A stretch of DNA of 21,145 nt from Entamoeba histolytica HM-1:IMSS (lineage: Eukaryota > Evosea > Mastigamoebida > Endamoebidae): positions 1 to 21,145 of the forward strand of contig NW_001915123.1 of NCBI RefSeq assembly GCF_000208925.1. The letters run 5' to 3'. Shown in pieces: positions 1 through 8,199 of this stretch (positions are counted from its first letter, which is position 1; every line of letters begins with the position of its first letter). The notes beneath the pieces are model-generated. The model was not told the DNA's origin, did no database searches, and was given only the letters and a program-made list of their open reading frames with translations. The translations under genes were made by a program, and so were the position numbers.

Positions 1-876
1 TTTATTCTTTTATATTTTTATTAATTTCATCATTTCATATAATTTTATTGTGTATTATTTATGAAATTATTTTATTGTTATTTAATATAGTGTTTTTATG
101 TTGAATAAAATATGATAAATAAATATAAATCATCATTATATCAAAATATCACAATTACATATTATAAATATATTAAAATAATACAAAAATGAAATAAATA
201 ATGAAGTAACATATATTTAATTGAATAATAAAATAAATGAAAATACAATATTATTATTCTTTTTATTTTATCAATTTATCATTCTTTTATTTCATATTTA
301 TTATCATTATTATCATTATAATTTGAATAATAGTGTTATTTGTTATTAAAATAAAATAAAGAATATAATTAAATTTATATTGATTCTTCATTATTATTCA
401 TCATTTCTATTTCATTATTCTTATGATTTATTTTATATTTGAATAAAATAACAACTATTATATGAATTAAAAATAAAATTAAAACAATAAGAAAAAAAAA
501 TAAAAGTATGAAATGAAATGATATTTAAAATAAATAAGAAAGAAGAAGAAATAAACAAAAGAATAAAATTAAAGAATAAAATTATTACAAAACAAATATA
601 ATGAATGATATATCATTTAATAAGAGATGAAATATCAATTCAACACATTGAAACAAATAAATAATATGAAATAAATTAAAAATGAATAAACATAACATAT
701 TAATAATTAAATAAATGATGATTGATTTTATCACATTTCATTCATTTGATATTTCATTCTTTATTTTATTATCATTTAATTTGTTTATTATGTATTTCTT
801 ATCATTTAAATTATAAAATAAACATTCTTTTTATTCTTTAATAATTCAATTATCTTCTTTCTTTATTTCTTCTTTA
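1..876. other. AT-rich intergenic region, no gene seen
   Basis: I see no open frame with protein-like composition, no tRNA-like structure and no tandem array here. The sequence is almost entirely A and T with many short TCATT/AATGA and AATAAA words. This is the same composition as the spacers at 17072-18212 and 20159-21145. It lies downstream (3') of the BspA-like gene on the minus strand. Confidence 0.6.
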
Positions 877-1943
877 TTATATATAAAAGCAATTTTTTGG
901 TATTGTTTTATTCTTCTTTAATTCTTCTTCACATCCACATCCATAAAAACATTTATTTCCAAATGATGTAATTGTTGATGGAATATTAATTGATGTTAAC
1001 GATGTACAATCATAAAAACATCCATATCCTATTTTATTAATATTTGTTGGAATATTAATTGATGTTAATGTTGAACATTCAGAAAAGCATCTATTTCCTA
1101 TGTAAGTAATACTTGTTGGGATATTAATTGATTTTAATGAAGTACTTCCTTTAAAACAATAATCACCTAATTTAGTGATTGATGATGGAATAATAAATTT
1201 ATTAATATCTTTCTTTTCATATTCTTTCCATTTATTATTTTTAAATTCTTTGGTATTTCAATACTAATTAAAACTGGTTCATTCATAAATATTCTTTCTT
1301 CACTTATATATTTTACATCTTCTATAGTAAGTGATGTTAATGATTCACATTCTTCAAAACATCCATATCCTATTTTATTAATATTTGTTAGTATTTCAAT
1401 TGATGTTAATGATGTACATTTATAAAAACAACTATCTCCTATTTCACTAATACTTGTTGGAATATTAATTGTTGTTAGTGATGTACACCCTATAAAACAT
1501 CCATCTCCTATTTTACTAACATTTGTTGGTATTTCAATTGATTGAATATCATTACATCCATAAAAACAATAATTTCCGAGTGATGTAACTTCTATTGGTA
1601 TTGTATTTCCATATTCTTCTCTATCTTCTTCTGTATATTCGATATTTTTATATTCATTCATTTCTTTTTTCTCTTCTAAATATCTTGAATAACTCACTTT
1701 ATACCATATTATTTGTTTAAATATTCTTCCATCTTCAAATATTTCATCTTTTTCATTATAAATATGAAATGTTTCAATATTAGGAAACAATTTTCTGGAA
1801 TATTGATTCAATGGAATTGGATTAAAATGAAATCGTTCCATATTCCCTCTAAATCTTTTAACTCCCATTTCTAAATTAATAAAATCATTAATATCTTCAA
1901 AATACTTCGAGACAATCATTATTTCATTATGTCCTAATTGCAT
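877..1943 (-). pseudogene. BspA-like leucine-rich-repeat protein, broken by one frameshift
   Basis: Entamoeba BspA-like proteins are a large family of LRR (Treponema pallidum-type repeat) proteins; at least one is described as a surface protein. The N-terminus from the ATG at 1943 (MQLGHNEIMIVSKYF...) is the family's standard opening. From about residue 116 it carries 23-residue repeats of the form IPTxxxxIGxxCFxxCxSLTxI. The first frame ends at 1167 after 258 residues. Four further repeat units continue in another frame from about 1247 down to a TAA at 877-879. A single missing A in the A-run of TTAAAAATAAT near 1244-1250 accounts for the break, giving about 355 codons in all. The downstream frame ends in CFYI, a CaaX-like box. 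A GAACTA box lies 27 nt upstream of the ATG, so the promoter looks intact. It could be a recent pseudogene or an assembly/base-calling error. Confidence 0.85.
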
Positions 1944-1969
1944 TCTTTCTTTATTATTTTCTTGTTTAT

Positions 1970-1975
1970 TAGTTC
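1970..1975 (-). promoter_or_regulatory. GAAC-element-like box (GAACTA) of the BspA-like gene
   Basis: On the minus strand GAACTA lies 27 nt upstream of the BspA-like ATG. GAAC is the known third core-promoter element of E. histolytica, besides the TATA and Inr elements. The match is short, so chance occurrence is possible. Confidence 0.4.
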
Positions 1976-2244
1976 TTCTTTTATTTTTAGTTTGAACTTA
2001 AATTATTATTAAGATAATCGTCATTCTATTTTTCTTTTTTTTATTTTTTTAATATAAATTATTAATAATTATATTTGTATTAACTTAGCTATTTCTTTAT
2101 ATTTATGTCATTCATTGTTATTTTCATCAACTTCATTTTTATAGTATTTATAATGTATATTTATATATGATCATTTTCTAATGCAGGAAATACAACAAAT
2201 TTTAATGCTAAATACAATGGCTATTTTGTAATATCAATATGTAT

Positions 2245-2580
2245 TGTAAAGAAAACAAACAAGTCATAAAAATCAAATGTCATACAATAAAGAATGAATG
2301 TCAATAACAATAAATTGCATACTAATGATAAATGAAATAACAAAGAAAAGAGATTAGACGAAAGATGCAAATAAAAGCAATAAATACCAATGTAAATACA
2401 ATAATAAAGAGTATACAAATAACAAATATAAATAAATAACAAGAAATGATACAAAGAAAGAATAAAAAGAATAAGAAGTAAATGGGGAAAGAGAGGGTAT
2501 GAAGAAATACTCAAAAATATGAAGGTGAAAGAAAAAGATAGTATAATAAACAATAAGAAGTATATTCAATCAAAAAATGT
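2245..2580 (+). repeat. Purine-rich dispersed repeat, copy A
   Basis: This block matches 4927-5280 in the same orientation over most of its length. One 34-nt run (2418-2451 against 5117-5150) is identical, and there are 20-21-nt identical runs near both ends. Between them are scattered substitutions and small indels. On the plus strand its right half reads as a lysine-rich peptide (GKRGYEEILKNMKVKEKD followed by SIINNKKYIQSKN). Copy B keeps parts of this peptide in shifted frames, so the repeat probably derives from a coding sequence. The long hydrophobic minus-strand frames across it are mirror images of this K/E/N-rich composition. The family is not identified; an Entamoeba repetitive element (ERE-like) or a LINE ORF1 is possible but unverified. 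Confidence 0.75.
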
Positions 2581-2615
2581 CAATTAATAAATATATCCTC
2601 AATTGGATTTTATGA

Positions 2616-3260
2616 TTATTGAGAAATGATTATTTCAGTTTCTTCAATATGCTCTATTGGTGTATTAGAGTTCATTTCTAGCATGCTCGTATTAAATTGT
2701 TCTTCTTCTAATGTGCTGCCAGAATTGAATGTATAAAACATTAAGTCTTTCATATTTTTTATAATTATTGTTCGTAGGATTTTGGCAAAGTCTAAATTTA
2801 ATTTCAGTGATTTTAATCTTCTTACTGATTCTTTATGTATTAATCAATTTATTGATAATATTACAGGTATTATTTCAACATATATTATTTCTCTATTATT
2901 TCTTATTTTCTCTTGTAATTCTTTGTATTTATTTATTTTATGAATGTAATTTAATTCTATATTATTATCTTGACATATAGCAACATCTATAATATATCCT
3001 TTCTTTTCTTTCATATTTTGATATTATATATATGGTCTTCTAGCATGGAAAGAATGGTCACTAACCAATAAATCTTTATTGTAAGTTATAACCATTTCAT
3101 CATTATTAATACATTTAGGAGGATTATTAAAGTCGATAGCATTAAATTCATTAAAATGTGTAATTAATATGTGTTTAAATATTTGCTTACAAACATAATC
3201 ATGTTTTGATATTTGATTCTTTTTCATTATACCATAACAAGATGTGAATAATAGATGCAA
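2616..3260 (-). mobile_element. Decayed LINE 3' end: restriction-like endonuclease domain
   Basis: One minus-strand frame runs from about 3260 to a TAA at 2616-2618, interrupted by only two stops (TAA at 3024-3026 and TGA at 2844-2846). In order it reads a Cys/His stretch (CYGIMKKNQISKHDYVCKQ), then ARRPYI, then GYIIDVAI, then IHKINKYKELQ, then IIPVILSIN and a helical tail. This matches the C-terminal endonuclease of R2/R4-type non-LTR retrotransposons, the type carried by EhLINEs: an (R/K)PD...D core, then a KY helix and a 'PVVIGALG'-like strand. The catalytic PD is PY here, and with the two stops the copy is dead. No reverse transcriptase is visible upstream, and 3261-3890 shows no continuation, so this is a 5'-truncated or eroded fragment. 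Confidence 0.75.
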
Positions 3261-3890
3261 TAGCGTTATGACAATATTTTAAATCATCATTTTGGAGTAT
3301 TTTTGATTTAATACATTTTCATTTCATATGTACTCATTCTTGCATCTTTACTATTTGGAGGAATGCATTTCTTTTTATGTTTAATGACATACGTGTTAAA
3401 ATATTACAAATTTAAAAAGAAGAGAATAATTTTTAAATAAACTTTTTATGAAATACAATCTGTTCAAACCAATTTAATTAAATAATATTTCAAAAAAAAT
3501 TTTACTAATTTATGTAAAATAAGATAAATAAAATATCTTTATTATATTTTAATGTATTATAAAAATAATATTCATTTCATTGAATGGCATTTTTACAAAT
3601 TAAATAATAAAAAATTTCTTCATTAAGTTATTTTTCATATAATTTATAAAATCTTTTAATTTTAGTTTAATTATTCCAAATTCATTCAAAAACCAATTTT
3701 TTTCATATATTAATAATCAAGTCAATTTTTACTAAAACATTTTCATAGAACAAACAAAATTAAAATGATAAAAGGCAAACAATAAAACAATGATAATAAT
3801 TTAGGGTTTAAAAAGAAAATTTCATATTATAATCAAAAAATTCAAAAAGAAATAAAAACTAAAAAGAAAGGAATAAAAAAAAAGAAAGGA
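3261..3890. other. AT-rich spacer between the LINE fragment and the Rab gene
   Basis: No open frame with protein-like content is seen. The minus-strand LINE reading frame stops immediately at its left edge. The right part (3840-3895) is an A-rich purine tract running into the Rab promoter. Confidence 0.5.
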
Positions 3891-3897
3891 AAAGATA

Positions 3898-3916
3898 TAT
3901 TTAAATTCCAAATTCA
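3898..3916 (+). promoter_or_regulatory. TATTTAAA box and AATTCA initiator of the Rab gene
   Basis: TATTTAAA at 3898-3905 matches the Entamoeba TATA-like element. AATTCA at 3911-3916 matches the end of the Inr consensus (AAAAATTCA) and overlaps the A of the start codon. If transcription starts there the 5' leader is almost absent. The TATA-to-Inr spacing is shorter than the usual 30 nt, so one of the two may be a chance match. Confidence 0.4.
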
Positions 3917-4710
3917 TGAGTGGATATACAACATTATTTAAAATAGTAATATTAGGAGATTCAAGGTTTGTTTAAAGTAATTATTAAAAAAAAATAAAAT
4001 TTTTTTTAAATAAAACAAAAATAATAAGAATTAAGTGTTGGAAAAACATCATTATTACAACAATACATTACTAAAACTTTTGCTGAACAAACTAAAAGTA
4101 CTGTTGGAGCTGATTTTATTACAAGAGAAATTGATATAGATGGAAAAATTATTGCACTTCAAATTTGGGATACAGCAGGAAGTGAACGATTTTGTTCATT
4201 AGGACCAGTTTTTTTTAGAGGAGCAGATTGTTGCATATTAGTTTGTGATGTAACAAATGAAAGTACTTTTGAACATTTAGATGATTGGAAAAAACAATTA
4301 TTTCAAAGTTTATCATTTGAAGACTTAAATAATTTTCCATTTGTTATTGTTGGAAATAAAGTTTGTATTTCTTTTAAATTAACAACAAAGAAATAACATT
4401 AAATAAATAGTCTGATTGTAGTGATGAAGAAAGACAAGTTAGTTTTGAAAAATTGTCTCATTGGGGTGATGGAAAATACACTTATTTTGAATGTAGTGCT
4501 AAAACAGGTTGGAATATTGATAACATTTTTATTGAAATTGCAACTCTTTTAAAAGAAAAACAAAAAATTAATTTTTCTATGGAGTTTGTTTTTATTTTAT
4601 TTTTTTTGTTATTCATAATATTCTTTATATTCATTTTTATTAGTGAAGCAATTGAACCTTGTCGTCTTGAAGATGTTTCAAACATAAAGGTTAAAAAAGA
4701 TTGTTGTTGA
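3916..4710 (+). CDS. Rab7-like small GTPase, four exons, catalytic Gln replaced by Ser
   Basis: This is a Rab GTPase expected to act on late endosome/lysosome-type membranes. Exons are 3916-3965, 4036-4360, 4411-4583 and 4644-4710. The introns of 70, 50 and 60 nt all begin GTTTGT and end in AG. The joined frame gives 204 residues. P-loop GDSSVGKTS spans the first junction (residues 14-22). TVGADF (39-44) and the WDTAG...LGPVFFRGADCC stretch are Rab7-type. NKSD is formed across the second junction, and SAK follows. The protein ends KKDCC, a double-cysteine geranylgeranylation signal. Residue 66, in DTAGSERF, is Ser where nearly all Rabs have the GTP-hydrolysing Gln, so intrinsic hydrolysis should be weak. 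TAATTT follows the stop. E. histolytica has many Rab7 isotypes; I cannot assign which one this is. Confidence 0.92.
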
Positions 4711-4926
4711 TAATTTTTTTTATTTTGTTATATATACTCAAATATTTTTAGTTTTTTATATTAATATTATGAACTATTTTATTCAATTAATTATTTTTAA
4801 GAAATATTCAATATATGAAACATTTATATATTTTAATTTCTTTATTTAATAGACTAAGATACTTTTTACAATATAAAACATAATAAATATTATTGTACTT
4901 GTTATTGTGTAAAACCTTTGGGTTTT
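4711..4926. other. 3' flank of the Rab gene up to the repeat, with a short hairpin
   Basis: This is AT-rich sequence carrying the likely TAATTT poly(A) signal of the Rab gene directly after its stop. The segment at about 4912-4927 can fold as AAAACC-TTTG-GGTTTT, a six-base-pair stem. It marks the point where copy B of the purine-rich repeat begins. The corresponding edge of copy A lacks this hairpin. Confidence 0.35.
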
Positions 4927-6880
4927 GTAAAGAAATGCCAATAAGTCGTAAAAATTCAATCTCATACAATAAAGAATGAATATCAATAACAATAAATGAC
5001 ATAACAACAATATTAATAATGGTAAAAGAAATACAAAGAAAAGAGATTAGAAGACGAAAGACACAAAGAAAAACAAATAAATACAAGGTAAATACAATAA
5101 TAATAAAGGTAATACGAATAACAAATATAAATAAATAACAAGAAATGATATACAAGAAAGAATAAAAAGAATAAAAAGTGAATGAAACAAAGGAGAATAT
5201 TCAGAAATACTCAAAAAGTAAGAAAGTAAAAGGAAAAGATAGTATGATATGCTTCAAGAAGTATATTCAATCAAAAAGAAGAAATTAAAAGAAGAAATTA
5301 AAGAAGAAATTAAAGAAAAACAAAAGGTATTGAAGAAAATGACATTAAAGTAATGGAAGAAGAAATTAAAAACAAAACAAATTAAAGAAATGAATGAAAT
5401 ATGTAAAATTGCAAGAATAATAAATAACAAAGAAAGTATAATGAAAATACAAGAAGAAATAGAAAATAAAGAAATAGAAATTTAATTGAATTGATGTATT
5501 GATTTGCAATTAATTGGTTAAATAAGAAATTATATAAGAAATTAAGATGGGAACAAATAGAAAGTATAATAAAAATAATAAACATCAATGTCAATAATGA
5601 AAAAGAATATATTAAATATAATAAAATATCACATAAAAGAAAGTACTAAACAATACATTAAAATGAAAGTAAATGATATAATAGAAAGAAGAGTAGAGTG
5701 CAATTCAATAATAAAAACAACATAATAAATAACAACTCCGATGAAATTGATGAAGAATACCTTAATACTCTCATCAATAAAATAAAAGAAATGAAAATCG
5801 AAAAATGTACAAACATTAATTACTACTTTCAATGAAAAGAAACTGAAGAATTAATAATGGAAATTAATAATAGATGGGTATTGTCAAGAAGCAGAATGCA
5901 TTATCTGCAAGATGATATGAAGAGGATTTCAATGGTTATGCACCTCTATCTCCAAAATAAAATAATAGGAGATAAATTTGATGAAATAAAAGAAATCCTA
6001 AAGAAAATCAATAGACTAGAAGATTTGGTCAAGGGAAATTGTACAGAATAAAGTGCATCATGAAATTAAATGAACATGATGAAGAAAGAATAAAAGTTAA
6101 AGCACTAGAAAGAATAAAGTACCTAAAATATATGATGAGAATGATAAAAGAATTAAATTTAATAAAGATGAAATAATCAGAATCAATACAAATAAAATCA
6201 TGTTTGATTCTAATAAGAAAATTAGAATAAGGAAGAAAGACCCAAATAATGAAATATACCCAAATAACAATATTAATTTAGAATAATGGAAATGTTATAT
6301 GAAACACAGATGATATTAAATAAAGAGAATTTGAAAATAAAACAAATCACCATATTGAATGAAAGATATAGAAATTATGATAGTGTCATAATAACATTAA
6401 ATGAATTAAATTTAAGTATAATGAAAATAATTAATTTGAAATATTCATTGACACAGTACAAAAATAATATAAGAAAATATAAGAAAAAATATAAGTAATA
6501 AATAAAAAGAATAAAACTCATAAATGATATAACTAATGTTTCATATCAAAATATCAATGAAGGTAAATGAAGAAAATAAATAAAGAATAGAATAAAGAAT
6601 CGAATAAAGGAATGTTAAAATAAATTAAATAATCAATTGAATCAAATTGAATAATACATGAAGAAAGTGTTAGATTAAATAGAATTAAAAAATGAAATTG
6701 ACATTATAAAAGACATTAAAAACCATGTCATTAAAAACATGATGGATGTTATTAAACATTGTTTTTTACTACAACCAAACATACCCAGTAAAACCGCTTA
6801 AAGAAGACACATATAATTGATTGTTCTGGAATGAATAAGAAATAATAGAAACAATTCTCTCAATACTTAATTACTTAGTT
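4927..6880 (+). repeat. Purine-rich repeat copy B continuing into a long decayed coding remnant
   Basis: The first 350 bp match copy A at 2245-2580. Beyond it, plus-strand frames read as coiled-coil-like K/E/I/N-rich protein broken by many stops and shifts. Examples are an EIKEEIKEE tract at about 5285-5320, QIKEMNEICKIARIINNKES near 5390, and an open frame at 5857-6051 (RWVLSRSRMHYLQDD...). Another open frame lies at 6286-6498, and a final piece near 6680-6800 reads MMDVIKHCFLLQPNIPSKTA before a stop. Several breaks are TAA where CAA or AAA would fit. No repeats or domains I recognise are present. It could be an ERE-type element, a LINE ORF1 or a decayed host gene family member. There is no evidence of a functional gene. 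Confidence 0.55.
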
Positions 6881-6901
6881 TTATTTTCTGTTGTTTTATT
6901 C

Positions 6902-7013
6902 ATTTAAATAGAACTTAATATGAATAAATGAAGATATTATAAAAATAAAATATACTTTAATTCCTCAATTTTATATTAAAAAAAAGAAAAAAAAACTCAA
7001 AATGTTTAATTCA
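6902..7013 (+). promoter_or_regulatory. Candidate promoter of the BRCT gene (ATTTAAAT, GAACTT, AATTCA)
   Basis: ATTTAAAT at 6902-6909 and GAACTT at 6911-6916 resemble the Entamoeba TATA-like and GAAC elements. AATTCA at 7008-7013 is an Inr-like match ending two bases before the chosen ATG. The TATA and GAAC matches are about 100 bp from the ATG, further than typical, so only the Inr match is persuasive. Confidence 0.3.
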
Positions 7014-7014
7014 A

Positions 7015-8133
7015 ATGGAAATTACGTCGTTACTTGATGAAATGAATAAAGTAGGAGATTCTACTATTGGTGCTCTTAAAGAAGACAAAAAAAATGTACC
7101 GATTTTAAGTACAGAAGAAGCAAGAAAAAAGTCTATTGATTTAAAAGAACAAAAAGAAAAAAAACAAAACGAAGACAATGGAGAAAAGAAAAGTTCACAT
7201 ACAAAAAAACCCATTAAAAAACTATTAAAGTCATCATCTTCTAAAGAAGAAAATGACAATAAAAGTAAAAAACCAAAATCAACTTCTTCAGATACAAAAG
7301 ATGAAAAGAAAAAAACGATTAAAAAGAAAGTAACGAAAGAGGAAAAAGAAGAAAAAGAGAAAAAACGAAAAGACATGAAGAAAGAAAAGAAAACTACAAC
7401 AAAAAGCAAAAAAGAAAAGAAAGAGAAAACTGAAGAAAATGAAGATGAGAATGTAGATGAAAAAAAAGAGTTAAAAAGAAAAAAAACCACAAAAGTTGAA
7501 AGTAGTGAAAAAAGCCATGAAGAAAAAAAACCAAGAAAAAGTGATAAACGAACTAAAATTATATTATCAGGATTTGATGTTGAACATGATCCATTTGTTG
7601 AAGAAATTAAAACCTCTCCATTTTTCAGTGTTCAAAAAGCTATGGATGATATTAAACTTGTTTTTGTTCATAAGTCAATGAGAACAGAAAAAGTATTAGA
7701 TGCCATTGTTAAAGGAATTCCAGTTGTAAATGAACAATATTTAGAAGAATGTGAAAAAGAAAATAGAGAAGTTGAAATTGATCCGTATTTATTAACTGAA
7801 GCTTTTCCTGGTCTTTTAGTCACAAGCCAAGAAAGAAAAAATTTATTTAAAGAATTATCTATTTGTATTTGTGGACAACCAAAAATTCTTGCCACTACAC
7901 TAAGTGCATGGATTGAACGACTTGGTGGTAAAATTACTATTAGACCAAAAGATGCAGATGTAATAATATGTGGACAGTTAAAACATCATTTATCTCTAAG
8001 AGAAAAAAAGAATGATAATGTTCAAATAGTAGCAGAAAAATGGTTATATGACTCAATTAGTTCAATGAAAGTAATGGATTATAAAACTTATAAAATTGAT
8101 GTTGAAGCAATTCAACCTGAAAACGATGAATAA
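7015..8133 (+). CDS. Tandem-BRCT protein with long lysine/glutamate-rich N-terminus
   Basis: BRCT domains bind phosphopeptides or partner BRCTs in DNA-damage and replication proteins; a nuclear role is likely by family. This is 372 residues with no intron. Residues about 40-178 are highly charged (K, E, S, T) and probably disordered, with many KK and KRK clusters that could act as nuclear localisation signals. BRCT1 spans about 179-262 (TKIILSGFD ... GIPVVNEQYLEEC). BRCT2 spans about 276-361 and contains GGKITIRPKDADVIICG and the conserved Trp343 in VAEKWLYDSI. The start follows an AATTCA initiator by two bases; an ATG at 7002 in another frame closes quickly. It ends 66 bp from the convergent TBC gene. 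The arrangement resembles C-terminal BRCT pairs of MDC1/PTIP-like proteins, but no orthologue can be named. Confidence 0.85.
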   Translation: MEITSLLDEMNKVGDSTIGALKEDKKNVPILSTEEARKKSIDLKEQKEKKQNEDNGEKKSSHTKKPIKKLLKSSSSKEENDNKSKKPKSTSSDTKDEKKKTIKKKVTKEEKEEKEKKRKDMKKEKKTTTKSKKEKKEKTEENEDENVDEKKELKRKKTTKVESSEKSHEEKKPRKSDKRTKIILSGFDVEHDPFVEEIKTSPFFSVQKAMDDIKLVFVHKSMRTEKVLDAIVKGIPVVNEQYLEECEKENREVEIDPYLLTEAFPGLLVTSQERKNLFKELSICICGQPKILATTLSAWIERLGGKITIRPKDADVIICGQLKHHLSLREKKNDNVQIVAEKWLYDSISSMKVMDYKTYKIDVEAIQPENDE

Positions 8134-8199
8134 TTTCAGATTGATTGAAAAAAAAAACAAGACGATTAAAAACAATCACGAATATAATAATTTTTTAAA

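Noticed and set aside
2221..2569. Hydrophobic minus-strand frames that look like membrane proteins
   Set aside because: They are antisense to the purine-rich repeat; the Phe/Leu/Tyr content reflects A/G-rich plus-strand DNA, and copy B does not conserve the frame.
2768..2980. 70-codon plus-strand hydrophobic frame
   Set aside because: It is antisense to the LINE endonuclease frame, which explains the sequence far better.
3800..3812. TTAGGGTTT resembling a telomeric unit
   Set aside because: It is a single occurrence without tandem copies, next to an ordinary promoter.
4808..5832. Minus-strand Ile/Phe-rich frames (three of 67-115 codons)
   Set aside because: They are antisense composition artefacts of the A/G-rich decayed coding region; there are no conserved motifs or promoter signals.
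7011..7490. 159-codon minus-strand frame rich in Phe and Ser opposite the BRCT gene
   Set aside because: It is the mirror of AAA/GAA codons (giving TTT/TTC) of the charged linker and has no protein-like features of its own.
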